Assembly: GCF_023502395.1 (NCBI RefSeq)
Contig: NZ_JAMFMB010000027.1
Coordinates: 1 to 57,250, forward strand
Direction: 5' to 3'
DNA from: Ruegeria spongiae
GTDB lineage: Bacteria > Pseudomonadota > Alphaproteobacteria > Rhodobacterales > Rhodobacteraceae
DNA: 57,250 bases
Part shown: positions 8,855 to 17,438 of the stretch, in pieces
Position numbering within the stretch: position 1 is the stretch's first letter
Layout: the number at the start of each line of letters is the position of its first letter
Translations under genes and position numbers: made by a program
The notes under the pieces: model-generated
What the model saw: the letters and a program-made list of their open reading frames with translations, nothing else
The model's database searches: none
What the model was told of the DNA's origin: nothing

Positions 8855-8929
8855 TGGAGCGGGCGAGGCGATTCGAACGCCCGACCCTAACCTTGGCAAG
8901 GTTATGCTCTACCCCTGAGCTACGCCCGC
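8855..8929 (-). tRNA. tRNA-Gly(GCC), copy 1
   Basis: Complete cloverleaf on the minus strand: acceptor GCGGGCG/CGCCCGC, D arm GCTC/GAGC, anticodon arm with loop TTGCCAA giving anticodon GCC, T loop TTCGAAT, discriminator T and an encoded CCA end at 8855-8857. The base sequence is identical to the copy 107 bases away. Confidence 0.97.
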
Positions 8930-8961
8930 ATCCGTTTGGCCTATCGGCCTGGGGTCTCAAC

Positions 8962-9036
8962 TGGAGCGGGCGAGGCGATTCGAACGCCCGACCCTAACCT
9001 TGGCAAGGTTATGCTCTACCCCTGAGCTACGCCCGC
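8962..9036 (-). tRNA. tRNA-Gly(GCC), copy 2
   Basis: Second identical 75-base tRNA-Gly gene with anticodon GCC and encoded CCA. It lies upstream of copy 1 on the minus strand with a 32-base spacer, so both probably come from one precursor. Confidence 0.97.
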
Positions 9037-9055
9037 CCGGTTGAGTGAGGAGGGA

Positions 9056-9082
9056 GATATAAAGTCCCGTCTGTCCCTGCAA
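9056..9082 (-). promoter_or_regulatory. Candidate tRNA-Gly promoter
   Basis: On the minus strand TTGCAG (9077-9082) and TATATC (9056-9061) are separated by 15 bases and lie about 20 bases before the first tRNA, consistent with a sigma-70 type promoter of slightly short spacing. Confidence 0.45.
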
Positions 9083-9136
9083 GGGGAAAATGGTCGGTGC
9101 GGAAACTTTTTGCCGCTTCGCGGCGTGGGCGTTTGC

Positions 9137-9520
9137 TTACAGGGCCAGCCCGAGGTTCGACAGCGCCGCCAGCAGGATCACCGCAAAGGTCATCAACATG
9201 CCGGTCTGGCGCAGGATCAGGATCGGATCGGCCCGTCCGAACCCGTAGGCGTGCAGAATACGACCAACAAGCAGGGTCAGCCCCAGCAGATGCAGGTACC
9301 AATGCGCCGCGCCCTGCCATTCGGCCATCACCAGCAGCAACAGGGCAAACGGCGCGTATTCGGCGCAATTGGCATGGGCGCGCATCGCCCTGAGCAGGTC
9401 TTTGTCGCCGCCATCACCCATCGCGACCAGCTTGCTTCGCCGCCGCATGATCACCCGGGCGCTGAGCACCACAAAGAGAAGCGCGATAAGGGATGCGTAA
9501 ATCGGTGTGACGGAAATCAT
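9137..9520 (-). CDS. MAPEG family membrane protein
   Basis: 127 residues from MISVTPIYASL; the 13 codons before it are open but not family-like. Four hydrophobic helices (roughly 4-24, 55-75, 77-95, 105-125) and the signature RAMRAHANCAEYAPFALLLL identify a MAPEG-type protein (membrane-associated proteins in eicosanoid and glutathione metabolism). The GRILHAYGFG stretch is also typical. Bacterial members may be membrane glutathione transferases, but the substrate cannot be told. It lies downstream of pyc on the same strand. Confidence 0.88.
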   Translation of the reverse strand: MISVTPIYASLIALLFVVLSARVIMRRRSKLVAMGDGGDKDLLRAMRAHANCAEYAPFALLLLVMAEWQGAAHWYLHLLGLTLLVGRILHAYGFGRADPILILRQTGMLMTFAVILLAALSNLGLAL

Positions 9521-9544
9521 CTGCTCTGCCCCGGTTTGTCCAAT

Positions 9545-9574
9545 CGGACCCGGCGCCACTGGGCGCAGGGTCCG
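9545..9574 (-). terminator. Hairpin between pyc and the MAPEG gene
   Basis: A 7-bp outer stem (CGGACCC / GGGTCCG) encloses an inner GC-rich stem. It begins about 15 bases after the pyc stop. No T run follows on the minus strand, so termination is only possible. Confidence 0.35.
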
Positions 9575-9589
9575 TAAGCAGATAGCATG

Positions 9590-12500
9590 TTATTCCAGTT
9601 CGACCAGCAGGTCTTTTGCGTCGATCTGACCGCCGGGCTGGACATGCAGCGCGGTGACCACCGCGTCGCGCTCGGCGTGGATGCCGGTCTCCATCTTCAT
9701 CGCCTCGATGGTCAGCAGCAGGTCGCCTTCGCTGACCTTCTGGCCCGATTGCACCGCAACGCTGGCCACCACACCGGGCATCGGTGCACCGACATGGTTG
9801 GCGTTGCCGGGTTCGGCCTTGGGCCGTTGTACGGTTGTGGATTTGACCAGACGGTTCGGCACCCGGATCACGCGCGGCTGGCCGTTGAGTTCGAAGAACA
9901 CCTTGACCTCGCCTTTCTCATCCGTTTCGCTGACCGCCTGACAGCGGATTTCCAGTGTCTTGCCCGGATCGATCTCGGCACTGATCTCTTCGCCCGGTTC
10001 CATGCCGTAAAAGAAGGTGCGTGTGGGCAGAGAGCGGACCGGGCCATACGAGCGGTGGCGGCCCATATAATCCATGAAGACCTTGGGATACATGAGATAT
10101 CCGTTCAGATCCTCGTTATCGACGGCCTTGCCCTCAAGCTCTGCGCTGACTTTGGTGCGCGTTTCTTCCAGATCGACCGGCGGCACGTCCTTGCCCGGGC
10201 GCTCGGTATTGGGTTGCTCGCCTTTCAGGACCTTGGACAGGATCGCGTCAGGGAACCCACCCGGAGGCTGGCCCAGATTGCCGCGCATCATGTCGATCAC
10301 CGAATCGGGGAAGGACACCTCGGTATCGGGATCTTCGACATCGGTTCGGCTCAGCCCCTGGCTGACCATCATCAGGGCCATGTCACCCACGACCTTGGAC
10401 GAGGGCGTCACCTTGACGATATCGCCGAACATGCGGTTCACGTCGGAATACATCTGCGCCACCTGATGCCAGCGTTCCTCCAGCCCCATCGAGCGCGCCT
10501 GCGCCTTGAGGTTGGTGAACTGACCACCGGGCATCTCGTGCAGATAAACCTCGGAGGCCGGGGCCTGCAGCCCGCTCTCGAAGGCGGCATATTGCCCGCG
10601 CACCGCTTCGAAATAGTCGCTGATCTCGCGGATCGCCTTCACGTCCAGCCCGGTGTCGCGGTCGGTATGGCGCAGCGCCTCGACCACGGTGCCCAGCGTC
10701 GCCTGGCTGGTGTTGCCGGAAAACGCATCCATGGCGCAATCCACCGCGTCCACCCCCGCTTCCGAAGCGGCCAGAATGGTCGCGCTGGCGATGCCTGCGG
10801 TGTCATGGGTGTGGAAGTGGATTGGCAGGCCGACCTCTTCTTTCAGCGCCTTGATCAGCACCCGTGCGGCGGCGGGTTTCAGAAGGCCAGCCATGTCTTT
10901 CAGACCCAGAACATGCGCGCCTGCGTCGCGCAGCGCCTGACCCATAGCAACATAGTATTTCAGATCGTATTTGGCGCGATCCGGGTCGAGGATATCGCCG
11001 GTGTAGCAAACAGTGCCTTCGCAAATCTTGCCATTCTCGACCACCGCATCCATGGCGACGCGCATGTTCTCGACCCAGTTTAGGCTGTCGAAGACGCGGA
11101 AGACGTCGATATTCTTGGCCGCTTCACGCACGAATTCCTGCACCACATTGTCGGGATAGTTGGTGTAACCCACACCGTTCGCTCCGCGCAGCAGCATCTG
11201 GGTCATCAGGTTTGGCATCGCCTCGCGCAGATCGCGCAACCGTTGCCACGGGCATTCCTGCAAGAAGCGATAGGCCACATCAAAGGTCGCGCCACCCCAG
11301 CATTCAACCGAGAAGAGCTGCGGCAGGTTGGCCGCATAGGTCGGGGCCACCTTGATCATGTCGATCGAGCGCATCCGGGTCGCCAGCAGCGACTGATGCC
11401 CGTCACGCATGGTGGTGTCGGTGATCAAAAGCTGGCGCTGCGCCTTCATCCAGTCGGCCACCGCCTGCGGGCCCTTCTGTTCCAGCAGGTTGCGGGTGCC
11501 CATCATCGGCTCGGCCTTTTTTGCGGGCGGCACGGCGGGCTTCAGATCGGCGCGCGGTTCGGGCCGGTCCTTGGTCTCGGGATGGCCGTTCACCGTGATG
11601 TCGGCGATATAGGTCAGCACCTTGGTGCCCCGGTCGCGGCGTTGTTTGAAGCTGAACAGCTCGGGCGTCTCGTCGATGAATTTGGTGGTGTATTCATTGC
11701 CGAGGAACGTGGGGTGTTTCAGCAGATTCTCGACAAAGGCGATATTGGTGCTGACACCCCGAATCCGGAATTCCCGCAAGGCGCGGTCCATCCGCGCGAT
11801 CGCCTTTTCCGGCGTTTGGGCCGAGGCGGTGATCTTGGTCAGCAGCGAATCGTAGTAGCGCGTGATCACGCCGCCCGCATAGGCCGTGCCGCCATCCAGA
11901 CGGATGCCCATACCGGTGGCCGAGCGGTAGGCGGTGATGCGGCCATAGTCGGGGATGAAGTTGTTCAGCGGGTCTTCGGTGGTGATCCGCGTCTGCAGCG
12001 CGTGGCCGGTCAGGTGCACATCGCCCTGGCTGGCTTTGCCGGTGGCCTCGGCGATGGTCTTGCCCTCGGCGATCAGGATTTGCGACTGCACGATGTCAAT
12101 GCCGGTCACCTCTTCGGTGACGGTATGTTCCACCTGCACGCGGGGGTTCACCTCGATGAAGTAGAACTTGCCGTCGTTCATATCCATCAGGAATTCGACC
12201 GTGCCGGCGCATTCATAATTCACATGCTTGCAGATCTTGTAGCCCAACTCGCAGATCTCGGCGCGCTGTTCTTCACTGAGATAGGGGGCAGGGGCGCGTT
12301 CGACCACTTTCTGGTTGCGGCGCTGGACCGAGCAATCCCGCTCGAACAGGTGATACATGCCGCCATGCTTGTCACCGAGGATCTGCACCTCGACATGGCG
12401 GGCGCGGGTGATCATCTTTTCCAGATAGCCCTCGCCATTGCCAAAGGCGGCCTCGGCCTCGCGGCGGCCTTCCAGAACCTTCTCTTCCAACTCGTCCTCG

Positions 12501-13027
12501 GCCAGAATCGGCCGCATCCCGCGCCCGCCACCGCCCCAGGAGGCCTTCAGCATCAAGGGATAGCCGACTTCACCCGCCTCAGCGCGGATCGCGTCCATGT
12601 CATCGCCCAGCACCTCGGTCGCCGGGATCACCGGTACACCCGCCTCGACGGCGACGCGCCGGGCGCTGGCCTTGTCGCCGAGCGCGCGCATGGTTTCCGC
12701 CTTGGGCCCGATGAAGGTGATGCCGTTCTTGGTGCAGGCGTCCACGAAATCGGGGTTCTCGGACAGAAGGCCATAACCGGGATGGATCGCATCCGCGCCA
12801 CATTCCTTGGCCACGCGAATGATCTCGTCAATCGAGAGATACGCCGCGACCGGCCCCATGCCTTCGCCAATCCGATAGGCTTCATCCGCCTTGAAGCGGT
12901 GCAGGCCCAGCTTGTCCTCCTCGGCATAAACGGCGACGGTTTTCTTGCCCATTTCGTTGGCGGCGCGCATCACGCGGATGGCAATTTCGCCCCGGTTGGC
13001 AATGAGGATTTTCTTGAAGTCAGTCAT
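9590..13027 (-). CDS. pyc: Pyruvate carboxylase
   Basis: 1145 residues, the full single-chain form. It carboxylates pyruvate to oxaloacetate with biotin, ATP and bicarbonate, feeding the TCA cycle. Domains in order: biotin carboxylase (about 1-455, with SWGGGGRGM ATP loop and EVNPRVQVEHTVTEE), carboxyltransferase (about 535-810, starting LLITDTTMRDGHQSL, with metal site HFHTHDTAG), the PYC/OADA conserved domain, and a C-terminal biotinyl domain with EAMKMET (biotin Lys near 1111). All key motifs are intact. The start ATG is supported by GGAGG just upstream on the minus strand. Probably monocistronic or followed by the MAPEG gene. Confidence 0.98.
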   Translation of the reverse strand: MTDFKKILIANRGEIAIRVMRAANEMGKKTVAVYAEEDKLGLHRFKADEAYRIGEGMGPVAAYLSIDEIIRVAKECGADAIHPGYGLLSENPDFVDACTKNGITFIGPKAETMRALGDKASARRVAVEAGVPVIPATEVLGDDMDAIRAEAGEVGYPLMLKASWGGGGRGMRPILAEDELEEKVLEGRREAEAAFGNGEGYLEKMITRARHVEVQILGDKHGGMYHLFERDCSVQRRNQKVVERAPAPYLSEEQRAEICELGYKICKHVNYECAGTVEFLMDMNDGKFYFIEVNPRVQVEHTVTEEVTGIDIVQSQILIAEGKTIAEATGKASQGDVHLTGHALQTRITTEDPLNNFIPDYGRITAYRSATGMGIRLDGGTAYAGGVITRYYDSLLTKITASAQTPEKAIARMDRALREFRIRGVSTNIAFVENLLKHPTFLGNEYTTKFIDETPELFSFKQRRDRGTKVLTYIADITVNGHPETKDRPEPRADLKPAVPPAKKAEPMMGTRNLLEQKGPQAVADWMKAQRQLLITDTTMRDGHQSLLATRMRSIDMIKVAPTYAANLPQLFSVECWGGATFDVAYRFLQECPWQRLRDLREAMPNLMTQMLLRGANGVGYTNYPDNVVQEFVREAAKNIDVFRVFDSLNWVENMRVAMDAVVENGKICEGTVCYTGDILDPDRAKYDLKYYVAMGQALRDAGAHVLGLKDMAGLLKPAAARVLIKALKEEVGLPIHFHTHDTAGIASATILAASEAGVDAVDCAMDAFSGNTSQATLGTVVEALRHTDRDTGLDVKAIREISDYFEAVRGQYAAFESGLQAPASEVYLHEMPGGQFTNLKAQARSMGLEERWHQVAQMYSDVNRMFGDIVKVTPSSKVVGDMALMMVSQGLSRTDVEDPDTEVSFPDSVIDMMRGNLGQPPGGFPDAILSKVLKGEQPNTERPGKDVPPVDLEETRTKVSAELEGKAVDNEDLNGYLMYPKVFMDYMGRHRSYGPVRSLPTRTFFYGMEPGEEISAEIDPGKTLEIRCQAVSETDEKGEVKVFFELNGQPRVIRVPNRLVKSTTVQRPKAEPGNANHVGAPMPGVVASVAVQSGQKVSEGDLLLTIEAMKMETGIHAERDAVVTALHVQPGGQIDAKDLLVELE

Positions 13028-13155
13028 TGGAGGTCCCGCATCAGTATCGGTTGGCCGTCTTTTAGAGGTGTCGTAGCGTCAAGTATATTGGGAGTTCTGG
13101 GTAGAAACGGCATTTTGTCGTCGGCAAGCGGCCTGAATTCCGCCATCAGGCTGAA

Positions 13156-14316
13156 TCACGGCGGTGCGATCGGGCGCAAGGGCAGGGGCGCGGGCAAATC
13201 GCTTGGCGATCTGGCCCCCAATTGCCCCAAATTCGCTTCCATATCGCGCCTGAGAATGTCGATCACGTGATCGGGGCCATTGGCACCCAAGGCGGCGATG
13301 CCATAGTGAAAGGCGCGGGCAAGCATCACGAAATCCGCGCCGCTTGCAAGGGCGCGCAAGATGTCCAGCCCGCCCTCGACACCGCTGTCGAAGATGAGCG
13401 GCAGCGATGTCGCGGCGCGGATCGTCGGCAAAATCTCCACCGCACCCGGCGCGCCGTCGAACTGTCGCCCGCCATGGGTCGACACCCAAAGCGCATCAAC
13501 ACCCGCCCGCTCCAGCGGTTCCGCGTCCTCGGCCCGCAGCACGCCCTTGACGATGAATGGTCCGTCCCAATGGTCGCGCAACCATTGTACATAATCCATA
13601 TCCGGCGAGGCCCGCAGCAGATATCCGATATGCGCGGTCGGGGGCAGGTTTTGCTGCCTTGAAATGTACCGGTCCAAAGTGCGCATACGCGGCGTGCCCC
13701 CGCGCGCCATGGCCATGGCCCAGGCTGGTCGCTGCGCGACCTGCGCCAGCAGCCGCGGCGTCAGGCGGGGCGGGTGGGTCAGGCCGGATCGGGTCTGCCT
13801 CTCGCGGCGCGAGGCCACCGGCACATCCACTGTCAGCACCAGGGCCGGGAACCCCGCCTCTCTGACCCGGTTCAACAGATCCAGCCGGATCTCGGGATCT
13901 TTTGGAGGGTAAAGCTGAAACCACGCCGCGGGCCCGATATGGGGGGCCATGTCTTCGGGGCTTTGGCTGGCGACGGTGGACAGCACATAGGGCAGGCCCG
14001 CCTGCGCGGCACTTTTTGCCAGCATCTGTTCTGCCCCCTGCCAGACCAGGCCGGACATGCCGACAGGGGCGATGCCGAAGGGCAGGGGATAGTCGCGATC
14101 CAGAAACCGGGTGGTCAGATCGAAATCCATCGGCCCTTTCAGAATATGCGGCAGAAAGCCGATCTGATCCAGCGCCTGACGGTCTCGGGCCTTGCCGCAT
14201 TCAGTCCCGGTGCCGCTGTCGAGATACTCCCAGACGAATTTCGGCAGGCGCCGTTGCGCCTTTTTCTTCAGATCAGCAATGCCGGGATAGGTGCTGTGCA
14301 AATCCATGCGCGGCAT
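13156..14316 (-). CDS. FMN-dependent alpha-hydroxyacid dehydrogenase (LldD-like)
   Basis: 386 residues of one (beta-alpha)8 FMN barrel. It should oxidise an L-2-hydroxyacid such as lactate, passing electrons to the quinone pool or oxygen. Family motifs are present: ADLKKKAQRRLPKFVWEYLDSG at the N-terminus, APVGMSGLVWQGAE, LTVDVPVASRRERQ, KGVLRAEDAE, and the active-site block WVSTHGGRQFDGAPG containing the catalytic His and Arg. The usual Asn before that His is Thr here. Substrate cannot be fixed: lactate, mandelate-like or glycolate acids are possible. It is divergent from uvrD. Confidence 0.9.
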   Translation of the reverse strand: MPRMDLHSTYPGIADLKKKAQRRLPKFVWEYLDSGTGTECGKARDRQALDQIGFLPHILKGPMDFDLTTRFLDRDYPLPFGIAPVGMSGLVWQGAEQMLAKSAAQAGLPYVLSTVASQSPEDMAPHIGPAAWFQLYPPKDPEIRLDLLNRVREAGFPALVLTVDVPVASRRERQTRSGLTHPPRLTPRLLAQVAQRPAWAMAMARGGTPRMRTLDRYISRQQNLPPTAHIGYLLRASPDMDYVQWLRDHWDGPFIVKGVLRAEDAEPLERAGVDALWVSTHGGRQFDGAPGAVEILPTIRAATSLPLIFDSGVEGGLDILRALASGADFVMLARAFHYGIAALGANGPDHVIDILRRDMEANLGQLGARSPSDLPAPLPLRPIAPP

Positions 14317-14392
14317 TTACGCTGCGTCGCGGCGAAAAGTCCAGACTTATCCTGTCAGGAGATAGCTGCTATGCAAAGCGGTTGGTTTCTGG

Positions 14393-14407
14393 GAACATAG
14401 CGCGAAC
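14393..14407. promoter_or_regulatory. LexA (SOS) box of uvrD
   Basis: GAAC-N7-GAAC at 14393-14407 is the exact reverse complement of the alphaproteobacterial LexA operator GTTC-N7-GTTC. It lies about 40 bases before the uvrD start, where bound LexA would block transcription until DNA damage. Confidence 0.85.
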
Positions 14408-14447
14408 GTCTCTTTAACTTTTTTCCGGATCGCGATAGGGTCGGCGC

Positions 14448-16787
14448 ATGAGCAGTTTCGACGAAATGGACGCCTTCGAGGGTGCCTCGCTATCGGCCCG
14501 TGCCATGGGTGCGCGCCCGACGCCGTATCTTGATGATTTGAACCCGGCGCAGCGTGACGCGGTCGAATTGCTGGACGGTCCGGTGCTGATGCTGGCGGGC
14601 GCGGGCACCGGCAAGACCAAGGCGCTGACCACCCGGATCGTGCATCTGCTGAATACCGGAGCCGCCCGTCCCAACGAGATTCTGGCGGTGACCTTCACCA
14701 ACAAGGCCGCCCGCGAAATGAAACAGCGGGTGGGGCGCATGCTGGGCCAACCCGCCGAAGGGATGCCTTGGCTGGGCACTTTCCACGCCATCTGCGTGAA
14801 GCTGCTGCGCCGCCATGGCGAACTGGTGAACCTGAAATCGAACTTCACCATCCTCGACACTGATGACCAGCTGCGCCTGCTCAAGCAGTTGGTGCGGGCC
14901 GCCAATATCGACGACAAACGCTGGCCCGCGCGGATGCTGGCGGGCATCATCGACGACTGGAAGAACCGCGCACTCACGCCCGACAAGGTGCCCGCCGCCG
15001 ATGCCGGGGCCTATAACCACAAGGGTGTGGAGCTATACGCGCAATACCAGACCCGCCTGCGCGAGCTGAATGCGGTCGATTTCGGCGATCTGCTCTTGCA
15101 TATGGTCACCATCTTCCAGACCCATGAGGATGTACTGCAGCAATACCAACGCTGGTTCCGCTATATCCTCGTGGATGAATATCAGGACACCAATGTCGCG
15201 CAATATATGTGGCTGCGTCTGCTGGCCGGTGCACATAAGAACATCTGCTGCGTGGGCGATGATGATCAGTCGATCTATGGCTGGCGCGGGGCTGAGGTTG
15301 GCAACATCCTGCGGTTTGAAAAGGACTTTCCCGGCGCGCATGTGGTGCGGCTGGAGCAGAACTACCGCTCGACCCCGCATATTCTGGCGGCTGCTTCGAA
15401 CGTCATTCGCGGCAATCAGGGGCGGCTGGGCAAAGAACTGTGGACCGAGGCCGCCGAGGGCGAAAAGCTCCGCCTGATCGGCCATTGGGACGGCGAGGAA
15501 GAAGCGCGCTGGATCGGCGAGGAGATCGACGCGATGCAGGGTGGCACCCGGGGCGTGCGGCCGATGAACCTGGATGAAATGGCCATCCTTGTCCGTGCCT
15601 CCCACCAGATGCGCGCCTTCGAGGATCGGTTCCTGACCATTGGCTTGCCCTACCGCGTGATCGGCGGGCCACGGTTTTACGAGCGGATGGAGATCCGCGA
15701 TGCCATGGCCTATTTCCGGCTGGTGGTCAGCCCCGAGGATGATCTGGCCTTCGAGCGGATCGTGAACACCCCCAAACGCGGCCTTGGCGACAAGGCGCAG
15801 CAGACCATCCAGATGACCGCACGTGCAAATGGCGTGTCGCTGGTCGAAGGCGCGCGGCTTGCGGTCGAGCAGGGCGCGATCAAGGGCAAGGGCGGCGGCG
15901 CGCTGCGCGAACTGGTCGAAGGGCTGGCGCGCTGGGGCCGGATGGCGGGCGACAAGGACCTGACCCATATGGAACTGGCCGAGATCGTGCTGGACGAATC
16001 CGGATACACCGCGCACTGGCAGAACGAAAAGACGCCCGAGGCGCCGGGTCGGCTGGAAAACCTCAAGGAACTGATCAAGGCGCTGGAAGGGTTCGAGAAC
16101 CTGCAAGGCTTCCTCGAACATGTCAGCCTGATCATGGATAATGAGCAAAACGATGGCGGGGCCAAGGTCTCGATCATGACGCTGCATGCCGCCAAGGGCT
16201 TGGAATTTCCTGCCGTGTTCCTGCCGGGATGGGAGGACGGGCTGTTCCCCTCCCAGCGCAGCATGGACGAATCGGGGATCAAGGGGCTGGAGGAGGAACG
16301 GCGGCTGGCCTATGTGGGCATCACCCGCGCCGAAGAGGTCTGCACGATCTCGTTTGCCGCCAATCGCCGGGTTTTCGGCCAGTGGCAGAATTCGATGCCG
16401 TCGCGGTTCATCGACGAATTGCCCGAGGATCATGTCGAGGTGCTGACGCCTCCGGGTCTTTATGGCGGCTCGGGCGGCGGGTTCAGCGCGCAGGGGATCG
16501 AGACCCGCGCGGCTGAGGCCAATGTCTATAACTCACCGGGTTGGAAACGCCTGCAGGCACGGCAGGGTCAATACGGCATGGCGCAACCGAAAGAGAGCCG
16601 CAATACGGTGATCGACATGGATGCGGTGGCCAGCTTCACCCTGGGCGAGCGCGTGTTCCACCAGAAATTCGGCTATGGCGCGGTGATCGGTATCGAGGGC
16701 GACAAGGTCGAGGTTGAGTTCGAGAAGGCCGGGTTGAAGAAAGTTGTCGCCCGCTTCCTGAACGCCAGCGACGACGTGCCCTTCTGA
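14448..16787 (+). CDS. uvrD: UvrD/PcrA superfamily 1 DNA helicase
   Basis: 779 residues. ATP-driven 3'-5' DNA helicase for nucleotide excision and mismatch repair. Motif Q/LNPAQRDAV near 31, Walker A AGAGTGKT at about 50-57, motif II LVDEYQDTN, motif III DDDQSIYGWRGA, motif IV LEQNYRST, motif V TLHAAKGLEF and motif VI AYVGITRAEE are all present. The C-terminal VFHQKFGYGAVIGIEG is the Tudor-like tail of UvrD/PcrA that contacts RNA polymerase. A LexA box precedes it, so it is probably SOS-induced. About 20 unrelated residues precede the helicase core, which is common in this order. Confidence 0.96.
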   Translation: MSSFDEMDAFEGASLSARAMGARPTPYLDDLNPAQRDAVELLDGPVLMLAGAGTGKTKALTTRIVHLLNTGAARPNEILAVTFTNKAAREMKQRVGRMLGQPAEGMPWLGTFHAICVKLLRRHGELVNLKSNFTILDTDDQLRLLKQLVRAANIDDKRWPARMLAGIIDDWKNRALTPDKVPAADAGAYNHKGVELYAQYQTRLRELNAVDFGDLLLHMVTIFQTHEDVLQQYQRWFRYILVDEYQDTNVAQYMWLRLLAGAHKNICCVGDDDQSIYGWRGAEVGNILRFEKDFPGAHVVRLEQNYRSTPHILAAASNVIRGNQGRLGKELWTEAAEGEKLRLIGHWDGEEEARWIGEEIDAMQGGTRGVRPMNLDEMAILVRASHQMRAFEDRFLTIGLPYRVIGGPRFYERMEIRDAMAYFRLVVSPEDDLAFERIVNTPKRGLGDKAQQTIQMTARANGVSLVEGARLAVEQGAIKGKGGGALRELVEGLARWGRMAGDKDLTHMELAEIVLDESGYTAHWQNEKTPEAPGRLENLKELIKALEGFENLQGFLEHVSLIMDNEQNDGGAKVSIMTLHAAKGLEFPAVFLPGWEDGLFPSQRSMDESGIKGLEEERRLAYVGITRAEEVCTISFAANRRVFGQWQNSMPSRFIDELPEDHVEVLTPPGLYGGSGGGFSAQGIETRAAEANVYNSPGWKRLQARQGQYGMAQPKESRNTVIDMDAVASFTLGERVFHQKFGYGAVIGIEGDKVEVEFEKAGLKKVVARFLNASDDVPF

Positions 16788-16813
16788 GGCACCCGGGCCA
16801 CCTCACTCCCCCA

Positions 16814-16858
16814 GAAAAAGGAAAACGGCGACACCAGGGAGGAGAGGGTGCCGCCGTT
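16814..16858 (-). terminator. Terminator of the small-RNA array
   Basis: The last motif hairpin (11 bp with one G-U) is followed on the minus strand by a run of four T, two C and five T, giving both the sixth CCUCCUCC-type loop and an intrinsic terminator. Confidence 0.7.
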
Positions 16859-17112
16859 CTCATGCAGCATCTGACCCAGGGAGGAGGAGAAGGCCAGATG
16901 CGTCAGGTTCCGGGTCACCCCGGTATTGGTGCAACGGCGACGCCCAGGGAGGAGGGGCGCCGCCGCTCTTGCGACACCGAAGCTAGGGAGGAGGAGAAGC
17001 TCCGGTGTGTTCCGATCCGGCATCAAGGCCGGTATTTTCGCGACGGCATCAGGGAGGAGGAGATGCCGCCGCTGTTTTCAGGCCCTCAGGGAGGAGGAGA
17101 AGGCGCTGAAAA
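16814..17112 (-). ncRNA. Array of CCUCCUCCC-loop small RNAs (CcsR-like), three tandem units
   Basis: Six hairpins at 17075-17112, 17041-17071, 16974-17008, 16935-16965, 16868-16900 and 16824-16858, each with a loop containing CCTCCTCCC on the minus strand (the last has TCTCCTCCC). They fall into three pairs with a repeat period near 105 bases; the pairs are separated by short CCGG-type hairpins (17017-17032 and 16910-16923). Five of the six stems contain one A-C mismatch when read on the plus strand, which becomes a G-U pair in minus-strand RNA, so the transcript runs on the minus strand. A T-rich tract after the last hairpin (16814-16825) would end it. The array starts 17 bases after the DUF1127 stop codon. 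This matches the CcsR1-4 stress RNAs that follow the DUF1127 gene ccaF1 in Rhodobacter sphaeroides; here there are three units, not four. Confidence 0.9.
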
Positions 17113-17128
17113 GTCTATGTCTTGCGCC

Positions 17129-17353
17129 TTAGGCGGTACGGTTGTCGTAGCTCGCTTCCATGGCGATGCGGCGGATCATGCTGCGGTGAATGCCAAGGTC
17201 AGCCAGGTCCCGGTCCGACAGGGCCGACAGTTCGCTGACCGTCTGGCGGTAAAGCCGGTAATTCGCAAAGCGCGCTTTCAGGGCTTCCAGACCGGCATGG
17301 AAACCGGAGATTTCGAGGCCGTTTGCGGCGGTGAAGTCGTTTGTAGCAGCCAT
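17129..17353 (-). CDS. DUF1127 protein (CcaF1-like)
   Basis: 74 residues. The C-terminal half has the DUF1127 helix pair with LYRQTVSELSALSDRDLADL and GIHRSMIRRIAME, rich in Arg. In Rhodobacter sphaeroides a DUF1127 protein in the same position (CcaF1) is an RNA-binding factor that affects maturation of the CcsR small RNAs co-transcribed with it. The gene here is directly followed by the CCUCCUCCC array on the same strand, so the same role is inferred. It converges with uvrD and has a long intergenic region upstream where a stress-sigma promoter would be expected. Confidence 0.92.
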   Translation of the reverse strand: MAATNDFTAANGLEISGFHAGLEALKARFANYRLYRQTVSELSALSDRDLADLGIHRSMIRRIAMEASYDNRTA

Positions 17354-17411
17354 CTTACTGGTCCAGATCTTGTTTCGGTGCGTCAGGATCGTCCTGCGCT
17401 GTTGAGGCAGA

Positions 17412-17438
17412 ACATAACCGTATGCTGCGGGCGCACAA
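17412..17438 (-). promoter_or_regulatory. Candidate promoter of the DUF1127-sRNA operon
   Basis: On the minus strand TTGTGC (17433-17438) and TTATGT (17412-17417) are 15 bases apart, about 60 bases before the DUF1127 start. The short spacing and TTG-type -35 would suit an RpoH-family sigma factor, which drives the Rhodobacter counterpart, but the match is by eye only. Confidence 0.35.

Noticed and set aside
11243-13270. Long plus-strand frame opposite pyc
   Set aside because: Antisense shadow of a high-GC gene; no domain and covers an intact pyruvate carboxylase.
16814-17112. CRISPR-like repeat array
   Set aside because: Repeats differ in stems, spacing alternates near 40 and 66 bases, and the shared part is only the loop; it fits hairpin RNAs, not CRISPR.
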